A stretch of 64,000 nucleotides of DNA from Auricularia sp. M13 (taxonomy: Eukaryota > Basidiomycota > Agaricomycetes > Auriculariales > Auriculariaceae). How positions within the stretch are numbered: the first letter of the stretch is position 1; every line of letters begins with the position of its first letter. Of this stretch, positions 43,531 through 54,621 are shown one piece after another. A model generated the notes under the pieces. That model made no database searches. It was not told the origin of the DNA and saw only the letters and a program-made list of their open reading frames with translations. The stretch spans positions 3,658,001 to 3,722,000 of the forward strand of contig CM073194.1 in assembly GCA_037042915.1 (NCBI GenBank). Reading direction: 5' to 3'. The position numbers and the translations under genes are program-made.

Positions 43531-45470
43531 AGCATACGGCGAGGGAGACGCCCAGAAGGTGTGGGTGCTCGCTGTTCTGGTCGATTCGCAGGACAAGGAA
43601 TGGACGTTCCAGCGCACGTAAGTCCTGGTTCTAAATATTAATACCGTGTCTATGATTCTGATTATTATATCATTTTTGGTACAGTGTCTGATTGAACGGC
43701 TCGAGGGAATACAAGCTCAACGGCCGCGTCGTGAACTACAACGCCTACAACGCCTACAACGCGGCGCAGCACTGGAGGGCGAAAACATCCTCGTCAAAGC
43801 GAAGAACTTCCTCGATCCAAGGCGACATCGAAGCGATCGCCTCTCAATCACACAAGGACCTCTCGCGGCTCATCGAGCAGTTATCCGGCTCGCTCGAGCT
43901 GGCGGGCGAGTACGAGCGCGAAGGTCGCGCAGCAGCGCGCGACGGAGAACGCGACGTTCAACTTCACCAAGCGGCGCGGCATCGCGGGCGAGATCCGCCA
44001 GGTCGGCGAGTAGAAGCAGGAGGCGGACCGCGTTGAGCGCTTGGTTAACGAGCGCGAGCACGCCGTGCTGCAGCGCTTGCTGTGGAAGCGGTACCATATC
44101 GAGGAGCGCATCGAGGACAACTCGCGCGCGATCAAGAGCCAGAGTAAGGCGCTCGACGAGCTCAGGAAGGAGCAGGCGCTGAACGCCGCCGCTGCGGAGG
44201 CGGCGCGGGTCGAGTATGTCAAGGCGCGCAGTGAGGTTATCTCCAAAGAGCAGGGTATCAAGAAGCAGAAGAACTTGGAGAAGAAGGCAAGTCTCTCTGT
44301 CTCTTCCAATATTGTTCACCTTTCTGATGTGGTAATTGCGCAGAAACCAGACCTGCTGGACATCGAGACGCAGCTGGCGCACGCGCGGCGCAAGAAGGAG
44401 AACGCAGAGAAGGTAGCCAAGGCGTTCGAGGCCGACATCGCCAAGGCGGAGGAACGCATCAAGCTCGCCCGAGGAGCAGTGCAGGGCGTCGCAGCACAAT
44501 GTCTCGCTGTCGCCCCAGGTGCTGGAGGAATACCGCGCTCTCAAGTCGCAGGCGCAGCTCACAGCCGTCTCTGAGCGGCAGCAGCTCAAGTCGCTGCAGC
44601 GAGACGAGAAGACGTCTGCACGCGTGCTTGCTGCTGACGAGGCCAAGCTCGCCGAGTTTGAGGCGACGCGCGAAAGGCTCGAGGCTGAGGACGACAAGGA
44701 GAAGGCGCGCAAGGACGAGCTCGAGGCCAAGATGGCCACCCTGAACGAGGACCTGGCAAAAGCGCGCTCCGAGCTGGAGAAAATCATGGCCGAGCGGCAG
44801 AGAATCAAGAACGTCCTTGTCATCCCACCCGCTCTCCCACTTCGCGCGATTCTAATCATTCTCCACCACCCTCACAACCTATAGCCAGCAGGAGAACGAG
44901 GTGAACGAGAAGCTCTCGGAAATCCACAACAAGCCGCTGCAGGCTGGCGTCGACGGGCGCGAGTCCGAGCGCGAGGCGCGGCTGAACGACACGCTGTCGT
45001 CCCTGCAGCGTGTCTTCCCCGGCGTGCGCGGCCGCGTCGTCGACCTGTGCAAGCCGACGGAGCGCAAGTACGAGACGGCCGTCGGCGTCATCCTCGGCCG
45101 CAACCTCGACGCCGGCGTCGTCGAGACGGAGAAGACGGCCATCGAGTTCATCGAGGTGCGCCTCTTTTTCTTTTGCTTTTTGTGGACGTATGGGTTTTCT
45201 GGCTGACGCTCCCGCGCGCTGCCGATAGTATATGCGCATGCAACGCGCGGGCCAGGCGACGTTCATCCCGCCCGACACGATCCAGGTCAAGCCCATCAAC
45301 GACAAGTTCCGCTCGTTCGCGCGCGGCGCAAGGCTCGCCGTCGAAGTCATCCAGTTCGACCCCCGCCGTCGGCGCGCGATGCACCATGCGTGCGGCAATG
45401 CGCTCGTTTGCGATACCATGGACGTTGCGCGGTATGTCTGCTGGGAGAAGGGGCAGGAAGTTAAAGCGAG
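43531..45470 (+). pseudogene. Cohesin SMC1 fragment, decayed
   Basis: This is a partial copy of the cohesin ATPase SMC1. The left part matches the N-terminal head after the Walker A region (KVWVLAVLVDSQDKEWTFQR, then REYKLNGRVVNYNAYN and GDIEAIASQSHKDLSRLIEQ). The first coiled coil (44,040-44,810) and the hinge (LQRVFPGVRGRVVDLCKP, then FIPPDTIQVKPINDKFRSFA and HACGNALVCDTMDVARYVC) follow. It ends right after the hinge at CWEKGQEVK, so the second coiled coil, C-loop and Walker B are missing, as are the first 90 or so residues. Introns remain (for example 43,619-43,683). Several frameshifts (near 43,765, 43,810 and 43,925) and an in-frame TAG (about 44,010) show it is non-functional. It is a duplicated or captured gene piece. 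Confidence 0.88.
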
Positions 45471-45479
45471 TACCTGTGG

Positions 45480-46085
45480 ATGGCGTCGCCCGATGACGAC
45501 GGGATGCGCGACGGCCGCAGGAGCCGTGAAAGAGCCAAGTCCCGAGGTCGTGGCGGCTCCGGCGCGTGCACCTGCGAACAGATGGAGAAGGATGCACTGC
45601 GCCCGAAGCCCGTCAGCGGGTTTGGGTTCGACAACGGTGCAGGCAGCGGTGCGCGCGTCAGGCCGGACGTCGGCTCTGTGCTGTCAGTCTGCGGCGCCAA
45701 CGGAGCGCTATCCTTTCGCACTCTCAAGGCCTCGATATCGAGCAGCAACATGTACATCGGTGGCTCATCGGCGTTGTCAGCTGCAGACTCGCAGGTCGGT
45801 GACCGCCTTGCGCGCAAGCAGTCAGCAGCATACGCCCCGCACGGGTCGCACAGCACGCCGTCCTGCGCCTCCCAAGCAGGGGTGGTCGCGCCGCTCGCTG
45901 TCGCGGACACGCCAGACCTGCTGTTGTACCCAGCTGTGGCCACACGGAAAGCTGAGCAATACGGTCTGAAGGCGCGCATGAAGACCTGGACGGCTACGCG
46001 GGTGCATGACAAGCCAGCTCGTCGCTGCGGGATTACAATCAGCGTCACAGATAATTGCAAGGGGTCGATGGTAAGCTGCAGCTGC
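45480..46085 (+). CDS. Possible N-terminal exon of the kinase gene
   Basis: A 203-codon open frame starting MASPDDDGMRDGRRSRERAK. It is Ser/Ala-rich with an RS-like basic start and no recognised domain. It ends just upstream of a segment (QQSMSEVATVKDWGSSQYD) that leads into the kinase domain, so it could be its disordered N-terminus joined through an intron near 46,070. It could also be unrelated filler after the SMC1 fragment. Confidence 0.35.
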
Positions 46086-47233
46086 GATTGAACGGCGCGA
46101 GATAAAACTGAAACAGTTGCAGCAGAGTATGTCCGAGGTCGCGACCGTCAAGGATTGGGGTTCCTCGCAGTACGACACATACAACCCGGCGGCGCTCGTG
46201 CTGGGGCTCTACGAGCTGACAGATTAGTACGTCTCGGTCTGTCCTCTGCGCGTGCCCAGTGTCCTGAGCCGTTGCAGCATCGGGGGCGCTTACGGTCAGG
46301 TCTATAGCGCAAAGCGCGCGAGACGGACGAGTTTGCGCACTGAAGATATCGAAGACTGTATTGGGTGCAGAAGACCGTCGGCTGCGCCGCGAGCTCCTTC
46401 AAGAGGCAATGATTCTGGCGCTCTTCTGCCATGCCAAAATCGCGACCTTCGAGGAGGTATTCGAGCGGCGAGGGCATGTCTGTCTGGCCATGGAGTATGT
46501 TCCGGGTGGAGATCTGTGGGCGTTTGTGACGTCCAGAGGACAGCTCGGTGAGTAGGATGATGGACTTCGAGATACGATAGAACAATACTAAATGTCAGAG
46601 TTGCCAGATGAGCCCAGAGCGCAACGCGCGGCACGCGATCTTTGCTCTGCGCTCGCGCATGTCCACGCGCACAGCGTCGTTCATCGCGATGTCAAGCCGC
46701 AGAACGTGGTCGTGTCGTCTGCCACATATTTCGAACTCAAGCTTGTGGATTTTGGAGTGGCTGCAGTCTCAACGTCAGATGGCAGGGTTTCGGTGAGCGC
46801 GCGCAGAATGCGGGCGGAAACGCTGGAAGTATTGAGTGATAACCACAGGGTATGGCGGGAACGCCAGCGTATCGCGCGCCTGAGGTTGGGCATTTGGAGG
46901 GATATACTGTCGCTGTGGATATGTGGAGTTTGGGCATGACTATCTTTGACTGGTGAGTGGATGGGATCAGGTATACATGGTGTTGAGAGCTGACGACGCG
47001 GCATAGTCTGATGGGAGAGACGCTGTCACTTGCGTTTGCCGGGGCGCAAAGACCGGACTGGACGGCACTGCGGACTCGGGGATGTAGCGAGGGAGGTGAG
47101 TTGTGAGGCAAACGCGATGCGCCATTGTCTGAATTGAACAGCGCAGGATTGGTTAAGGAAATTGCTCAGGAGGGATGCGGCAGAGAGATTGACCGCAGAG
47201 GAAGCACAGCTGCAAGATTGGTTGTGCAAATGA
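46086..47233 (+). CDS. Protein kinase (Ser/Thr) domain gene
   Basis: Exons encode a nearly complete protein kinase catalytic domain. A glycine loop (IGGAYGQVYSAKR) is followed by VCALKIS with the catalytic Lys, an alpha-C region (RRLRRELLQEAMIL), a hinge (CLAMEYVPGGDLWAFV), the catalytic loop VVHRDVKPQNVVV, LVDFGVA (the DFG motif) and GTPAYRAPEV, then VDMWSLGMTIFDC. The gene ends AEEAQLQDWLCK at stop 47,231. Introns are plausible at 46,206-46,275, 46,549-46,597, 46,790-46,848, 46,952-47,006 and 47,095-47,146. One frame change between the glycine loop and VCALKIS (about 46,310) is either a frameshift or a mis-read. Overall it resembles CAMK/Chk-like fungal kinases. All key residues are present, so function is possible if that one change is resolved. 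Confidence 0.7.
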
Positions 47234-47274
47234 GAGCTGCTGCGGCATGTATTTCTTGAATGTACATAAAGGCA

Positions 47275-47610
47275 CTTGGGGTTGTCCCAGATGAATCCGG
47301 GACTTGGGACCAGGGAATGCGGGACCGGTTGAGATTTGGGACTTCGGTCCCAGATATCCCGGTGACCGTTGAGACCCAGGACTCGGTCCCGGATTTGGGA
47401 CTTATCGACTTTGGGACCAGATCCCGAAGTCGGGACTCGGTGGGGAGTTTGGCACCGAGTCTAAACCTGGGACTTGGTCCCGACTTGGGACTCTGGTGCT
47501 AAATTCCTCGGGGCCGGGTCCCAACTTTGGGACTTGGTGCTGGAGTTGAGAGCGGGTCTCAGAGAAATCTGGGACTTGGGACCCAAGTCTAGTAGTATAG
47601 ATAGTTGGGA
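47275..47610. repeat. GGGACTTGGGAC minisatellite
   Basis: Irregular tandem units such as GGGACTTGGGACC, GGGACTTCGGTCCC and GGGACTCGGT fill this stretch. The motif is the reverse complement of that at 12,140-12,315. Many units are partly self-complementary (GGGAC...GTCCC). It ends about 35 bp before the LINE sequence. Confidence 0.88.
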
Positions 47611-47644
47611 CCAATATACCAGATAAAAGAAGCTTGAGATAGCC

Positions 47645-50271
47645 CCACTCAATGGGACGCCCGAGCGCACATGGACTCTACGCGATCTCTCCCCGGCCTT
47701 AAAGTTACTATGTCCCTCCCCCGCACACCCGCACCGCAGACCGCGAAGCCCGATCGAATGTTTGCAGAAGATGCTGACATGCATAAGGAGCCATGGTTCC
47801 AACTACGGAACGGAACATGGACTCAGGACCCGTCAAGATGGGCTGAGCGTCGGCGCAGCCAGCATCGCGATCGTGCTCTGTTCGCCGAGCAGCGTCGACG
47901 GAACCTTGAGCGGCTGGTTAATACCAAGACCTCGTTTGAGTTCTGGGACCTCATCATGGAATGGACACGCGCAGGTCCGATCCGCGGCAATATGGATACT
48001 GATCTCCTCACAGAGGCATTTGCAACAGCGTCTTCATGGATCTGATGTACCTCCGGAACACTTCAACACGGACTATCGGGATCGCATCACTGCTCTAATC
48101 GATTCCGTTCCGAGAAGGACACATGATCCCTCACCAGACGGTGTGTTTTCGCGCGCTGTCTCGCCCAAAGAAAGTCGCGCATGGCGAAGCTGCGCATTCT
48201 CCAACATCTCCGGACTGCTACCGGGGTCGACAGGAAGACGTATGCGGACATAATGACGATTCCCAATGCCAGGATTGCCACTCTGCTCACATTCTTACTC
48301 AAGAACCGTTGCATACCTCGCATATGGCTTCTGACACTGTTGGTCGCTGTGCCAAAGGCCAACGGTCCGTACGATAACCCAGAGAACTACCGGATGATTG
48401 CCCTAGAGTGCTGCTTTCTCAAGCTCATGACTCTTATTCTGGATGCTCGCATCCGGGAGTACGCTGACGCCCACAACATTCTGCCGGACTCCCAGAACGG
48501 ATTCCGCCCATCATACCGCACTGAGAACAATGCCTTTGTGCTTCGCGCTGCCATTGATCGTGCACGCCAACAGAAGAAACCTCTCTATGTTGCATTTGTG
48601 GACCTGCGAAACGCTTTCCCCTCCGTGGATCAGGGATTGCTATGGATGAAAATGCTAGGCGCTGGGATTTGCGGCCCTGTATTTGATTGGCTTCGCACCC
48701 TTTATGACGACATGCGCTACCGCCTGAGACACGGTGGGCGTTTGTCGGCAGAGATGACAGCAGAACTTGGTATTCTTATGGGGGATCCCAGCTCCCCGCT
48801 CGCATTCCTGCTGTTCGTGTCTGATTTCCGCACTCAATACCATGCGGATGATGTTCAGCTAATGGAGAGTATTATTGCTCACCTCGAACAGGCGGATGAT
48901 ATGGCACTGCTTTCAACGTCGGCGGACGGCCTGCAGTCCAAACTGGATACACTTGCCAAGTGGGCGTCGCTTAATCAAATGCAGATCAACACGAAGAAGA
49001 CTCAAATCATGATCTTCCGCCCAAACGTGCGCTCGTTCAAGCCTCCTGACGTTCCTTTTCATATTTATGGTGAACCCCTCACCGTAACGGACAGTTACTC
49101 CTACGTGGGAATATGGTTCTCTACTACATCTGGTAATCTGTGGGACAAACATTTCACTGAATATGAGAGGAAGGCTCGTGCGGCGGCTAACATGTCTTTC
49201 TTTGTTGAAGCCCATACCGGTCCTTTGCCCCCAGAGCAAGGACGCACTCTATACAGTGCCCAAATTGATCCTCACTTGACTTGGGGCTGTACTGTGACGG
49301 GAAATAGTACTCAGGGTAAACTGAGACTCTTACAGGATGTACAGCACCACTTCTTGCGTCGCTTGCTGCGCCTACAATCACGCTCACAGATCTGCATTCT
49401 GTTTAGCGAAACTGGACTTTGGCCTATTAAGTATCGACGCCTACAGTTTCAACTCCGATACTTAGAGTATGCGCTTGGCTTGCCTACAAACCACCTTGTC
49501 TCTAGAGCAGTACGCGACTCTGTTCAACTGGCAATCGAGCACAAACAGGGTTGGTTCCACGAACTCGTCAAGTCTCTAGATGCTTGTGGCGTTACTCTTC
49601 CCACCGATGTGAATCTCCACGACATGCCTGATCTATTCTCGTCGCTGAAGGAATCTATGATAGCAGAGATTCAGAGCGAAATTACTCGTTCTCCAAAGCT
49701 GGAGCTATTGCATGACCGCCTCACTTACAACTTGGACGGCACAACGAGCAAGGCGGTCATGCTTTTCAGACCTTATCTGAGACTGCAGAATGGGGCTTCG
49801 AGACGTGCCCTCACCAGGCTGTTAGTCTCAGATCATGGCCTCTCCGTCGAGATACTGCGCCGTGAGACAAGATCGCGCGAGTATGAGATTCCAACGGCGA
49901 TGCGGCGCTGCCGGCTCTGCCTATTCAGGATTGAGGAGCCGCTGCACATTCTATTTGAGTGCAATGCTTCGCGTGAGCTGAGACAGGCTCGTGCCCGCTT
50001 CTGGTCTTTATGCTATCCAGTATGCGCCAGCTTATCTCTACAAGCTGCGCGTATACGGAAGCATAGGCCAGCACCGGCATGTCCCCTGATCTCTGTTGAG
50101 AGCCTGAAGGCTCTCCCAACGCGCGAACGCTTGTGGGCACTCACTTCGAATGAGCAGCTAGCTTTTGTGTTAGGCAACTTTGCATTGAATGTCTTCGAGA
50201 TCTTGGAGCGCGAGAAGAGATTCATCCCAACGGAGATGGCGGTGAGAATTTTCTTAGACGGTGAAAACTAG
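47645..50271 (+). mobile_element. LINE (non-LTR retrotransposon) reverse transcriptase region
   Basis: The part from 48,181 to 50,271 is one open frame of about 696 codons. RT motifs are: WLLTLLVAVPKANGPYDNPENYR (as motif 0-2 region), QNGFRPSYRTENNAF, FVDLRNAFPSVD (motif A Asp), ILMGDPSSPLAFLLF (motif B), QADDMALLS (motif C, where most LINEs have YADD or FADD), and TKKTQIMIFRP. The C-terminus has a CRLC...H...C knuckle (RCRLCLFRIEEPLHILFEC near 49,915). The N-terminal 170 codons (47,671-48,180) are split across two frames, with changes near 48,030 and 48,170, so the 5' half is damaged. There is no endonuclease in this copy. No RNase H is seen after RT. It is flanked by the GGGACTT minisatellite on the left. 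Truncation of the 5' part is typical of LINEs. Confidence 0.88.
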
Positions 50272-51549
50272 ATCGTGGGCCACAATATGGGCGAGAGGAG
50301 ACGAAAGCTGCACTCGGCGGGGTGGGCTGTAATCTACCGCGCCTAAACGGTGGTTCACGGGGTGGGTGGGTCGGTCCGGAGCATAGCACGTCTCGTTTCG
50401 TGCTCTGCCTCCGAAGCGGGGGAGTGTCTAAGTGGGCCCATATAACCCTGTACTTCCTTCCTTCCTTCCTTCCCGTCAGGCCGCGCTGCAGATCGCACCA
50501 ATACCTTCGGTATGTACGCTGCTACTGTTCCTTTTTTGTCCGTGTCTAATTCTGCTTAGTATCCCGTCGCTCTCCGTTGTCGCCCATTGGTCCATTCAGT
50601 CGGTACGTCTCGTTGGCAATATCTCGTCCACCGTCGCATTATTGATTTTCCCTAGGTGTACAGTACGCGATGAAAATTCTGCAATGCCATGCCGAGCATT
50701 GTCGTGGTAAGCCGTCGACTGGGTTCGCCGACCTGTACACGCTGCGCACACTGTGTATCATATGACGTCGCCCACGTTGGCGCTATCTTGCCTACTTGCT
50801 CTGCGTGAATATATTAGTTTCCTCATCCATTCGCTCCGTCGAGATCAACCGAAGCATTGCAACCCATGAGACCGCAAGAGCAGCTGCCGCTTCACGCCTG
50901 AGCTGAGCGCAATTTGAGGACCACTCAGTGCAGAAGCAAGAGTTATGGCGCCGTATAATGCAGGCATACGAAGGTGTGGTGCGAAAATGACCGCACCAGA
51001 GCGGTTGCTGACTGCTCCAAACAGGGGGGCATAGAACTTGGGCACGCCCCGCTCTGGTGCGTCGAGCGCGGTCATACGCGGAGCGACGTTTTCCTGATTT
51101 GAACCTGTGCTGTCTTAACTGAATTGAAGATACAATGACTAGTAGAAGCAATCGTGTCGTATATATTCACGAGTATGAAGTAGAGTTCTCAACCTTTAAG
51201 CAATGTTCGTCTTCAGCAGAGACGTTACCAGAGGTACTACCAGGTGGGAGTCTCGCTGGGTAGTCAGACATGTGCTCAAGTGCATATCGAATTCTTGTCG
51301 AAGTTCTTTCGTAGTAAAGGCGACCATGCTTTCGAAATATATGGCTATGTACTGGCCCCTTGAGAGGAACAATACAGTATTTGGCCTCCGTACCCCTTGC
51401 CCGTTGGGCGCTCGGAGGACGCGTCCGGTAGCAGCCGGTCCAGTTTTCCGCTTTGCCAGTGCTTTGGTAGATGCGCGTCGCGTCTCCATGACCGCCGCCG
51501 TCACATTCGCCGCCTGTGGTCGTATATCCCCGTCGTCCGCCAGCGTCGC
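50272..51549. other. LINE 3' flank and upstream region of the PPR gene
   Basis: About 1.28 kb with no supported gene. It includes CTTC microsatellite repeats (about 50,455-50,475) and low-complexity C/T-rich stretches. The right part probably contains the promoter of the PPR-type gene; a short frame at 51,203-51,832 on the minus strand is an antisense shadow. Confidence 0.5.
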
Positions 51550-54134
51550 ATGTGGTGCGCGCGCCGCCTCTCGCCCTGGACTCTGCGGCCCCAGCTTAAA
51601 ATTGCTGTCCCTGCACGCACGAACGCCAGCCACGCGCCCAGCACGCGTCCGACGGCGCCATTCTCTTCCCGGGCCGTATCTGACGATGCAGATGAGCCTG
51701 GGGCCATGTTCGAGACGTGGACCGACGCGTATGACCGCTGGGGCTCGCTTTCGATTTCTCGCGAGCAGGAGCGCGCCCGGGATCCCGGCTACGAAATCAA
51801 CCTGCCATGCACGATCATCCGGTCGCTCATAGCTAGCGGCCTGTACAAACGGGCGAACATGATACGCAAGGAATACGCGGAGCGGAACGTCCCTATCGTG
51901 AAGCACCAAGTCTACGCGCAGGCCGCCCTCGCCGCACTGAAAGCCCGCGAACACGACGATTTTCTGGAATGGTTCGAGCTGGTTCCCGACCGCGCTCTTG
52001 TACCTGGAGGACGCTCGTTCGACAAGCTATTCAATGTCATGACCAGTGGGGCGCAGACCAACATTTCGACTATAATCAAGTGGTCGCTGGTTGCCGCAGA
52101 GAAAGGCTATCTGCGCGACATATACCACTTTGTCGTGCCCTACGTGTTGCACGGTGCCTGGCCTTGCTACAGTCTGGCAATGGTTGCTGGTATATTGGAA
52201 AACGCGCGCATCTACGCGGAACGACACTCGCACGACCCAACCGTCAATGCTACTTATGACTCGTCGGATGTGATCAGCATCGCGTTGCTGGCTGCTGCTG
52301 CAGATGGCCGGAAGTATCTTGGAACCATGCTCGTCGAGCTCTCGTTGTCCTTAAAGGTCTCTCCCTCGGACTACAGCTTGGCCATGTATATGAGGGACTT
52401 GCGCGTTGCTCACGAGAAGAATATGCTCCACCACATGAGGCGGTTGCTCAACAAGCACGTGCAGCTTATAGGCAAGACGGCCGCCGAGATTGAGCTGATC
52501 GATGTCCGTCGCACACCCAGCATCTCCACAGGGCCGATGTACTACGCTCTGGAGCTACCGTATGTTCTGCGGATCATCAAATCGACCATACTCACGGACG
52601 GACCACCTACGGCGACAGCCATCGCACATTTCATTGCACGCTACACGCAGCTCGGCCGGCGCCGCGTCATCTTCATGTTGCGCCGCAAGGTGCTCAGCGC
52701 GCAGAGGGCCGGCGTGCTGTCCCTTTGGTTCACGGCGGAGATGAAGTTCTGGCTCATGTACGGCCGCTACGACCGTGTCGTCTTGTCGTACACCACCTAC
52801 TTTACGCGCGCCGGCATTCCGCGAGGCATGATGGATCAATTCGTCGACATTGCCCGCCAGGGGCCTCCACCGCGTGCTGGAAAGCTCGCCGTTGCTCGCC
52901 TAGACGACCTGCGGCCGATGCCTGTCCCGTATAGGACGACCCCGTCGTCCCACGCGCATGCTATTCTATGGAGCGCGTTTGCGCATCTCGCGCCGACGCT
53001 GGACGCACTGGAGGAGACGTACCAGGGACTCCTTGCCGTGGTCGACCACTTCGTCGAGTCGCGTGATGAGCTTAAAGACGCGCTTGACAATCCCGGGCGC
53101 GTCGCGATCGACATGGGTCGGGATCCGGAGCAGCCAGAGGCCGACGAGATGCAGGACGATGAGGGCGGCACGCCGTCCGTCGCATTCCACTTGCGCCAGG
53201 CCGGCCACCAACTCGCCAAGATGCCCCTCCCCGGCACCAAGCAGGGCAAGGCTGCGTGGCGCTCGCTCCCGCCAGTCATGATGCCCGACGCCTCCGTCTT
53301 CTCGCCCTTCATCAACAGCTTCGCGTCGCTCAGCGGCCCGCAGCGCGCGATGCAGGTCCTCCGCGACATGCACGAGCGCGACATCGCGCCGGGCCTGCAG
53401 ACGTGGTACTACATCCAGCGCGCGTTTGTCCGTGCGAACGACCTGCGCGGGGCGCTGCGCGTGCTGGAGACCGTCGAGAGCTTCGGCCCGCCCAACTGGG
53501 AGGAGTTCGAACTCGTCAAAACGCGCGTCCGTACCCGGTTCGGTGCGCTGCCGTCCTCATCCGCCGCCCATGAGCAGCACGTCGCGACGTATCACTTCTA
53601 CAGCGTGATTCTTCGAAAGCTCGTTCTGCGGCAGCGGTTCGCTGAGGCTCAACAATTCTTGGATCGTATGGAGGCGCTCGGGTATAAGCCCGGCTTCCAT
53701 CCGAAATTCGACAGATATGTTGCATACTTCAAGGAACAGCAGGCCGAGCGCCGTGCCCGTAAGCCTGCATCCACATTCTCCGTTATGGACCTGACTAACG
53801 TTTGGTGCAGACGCCGACGCTGACGCCACGGGAACCCTAGTCTTGGTGCGCATGGCTCAGGACCCCACATTTCGTTATTCTCATCGTTGTCCAGAAACCG
53901 ACCGCTGACTCAACAGGCGGTTCCTACGATGCATCCGAGCCACGCTGGAACCCTGCGATGTTCAGCTCGTCTTCTCAAGCGCAGAGTGCTTCTTCCGATG
54001 TGGGACCAGCTGCGCTGTCGGACACCGATGTTGCCGGCGAAACTGACGTTAACGACGTCGACTTGGAGCACGATGTCGACTTGGACGACGACTTGGGCGA
54101 CATGGACGAGGCCGATGCCATGGAAGACAGATAA
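51550..54134 (+). CDS. Mitochondrial PPR-type (pentatricopeptide-like) protein
   Basis: A long exon from ATG 51,550 begins with a presequence-like stretch (MWCARRLSPWTLRPQLKIAV, Arg-rich, no acidic residues), which suggests mitochondrial import. The start at 51,550 is preferred over the upstream in-frame ATG at 51,397 because the presequence begins there. The body is alpha-helical with PPR-like helix pairs, for example SGPQRAMQVLRDMHERDIAP followed by LQTWYYIQRAFVRANDL, RGALRVLETVESFG, and RFAEAQQFLDRMEALGYKPG. Two 3' introns, 53,757-53,809 (GTAAGC...TGCAG) and about 53,844-53,917, add an acidic C-terminal tail ending EDR at stop 54,134. Fungal PPR proteins act in organellar RNA maturation or translation; the exact target is unknown. 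Its codon use is like that of neighbouring housekeeping genes. Confidence 0.8.
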
Positions 54135-54621
54135 CCGCGCACGGTATCTTTCATACTCTCGCAGGCCCACCGCACATGACGTGCAGGCCGTGCATTGCAG
54201 GCCGGGCAGTCGCCATCGCGGCGCGCGAGCTCGGCCGAGCTTCACATCCTGTCAGGGCCGCGCCAGTCGCCGTCACGTCCAATGCGCAGGTTGAGGCCAT
54301 CGTCGCTACAGTCTGGCGCCACATCCCGCCCGCGCGAACAGCACAAAATTTCCTGCACTCGCTGCACGCACTGTACCATACAACATTTAGAAGGGACGTA
54401 TCTTATGTATTACTTAACTTACGCTTGCTCTTTGCTATGATTTTATCAGGATGCACTCTTTCACGCAGAACCCTCGCCCACTCTAACTTTCTGCTAGGGT
54501 CATCGACTCAAGCGCACGACATTCACAAGTAAGCTCTATACATCGTGACCGATGACTCGGCACAAGCTGCAGGCAGGTTGCAAGTCTAGGTCTATTGCTC
54601 TTGCGGGCCTACAGTAGAGGA
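54135..54621. other. Intergenic stretch between convergent genes
   Basis: About 490 bp between two genes that end toward each other. The left part includes the 3' UTR of the PPR gene. No gene or repeat is supported. Confidence 0.5.

Noticed and set aside
43870-44859. 329-codon Leu/Ser/Arg-rich frame on the minus strand
   Set aside because: It is the antisense of the SMC1 coiled coil; long antisense frames are expected from GAG/AAG-rich heptads.
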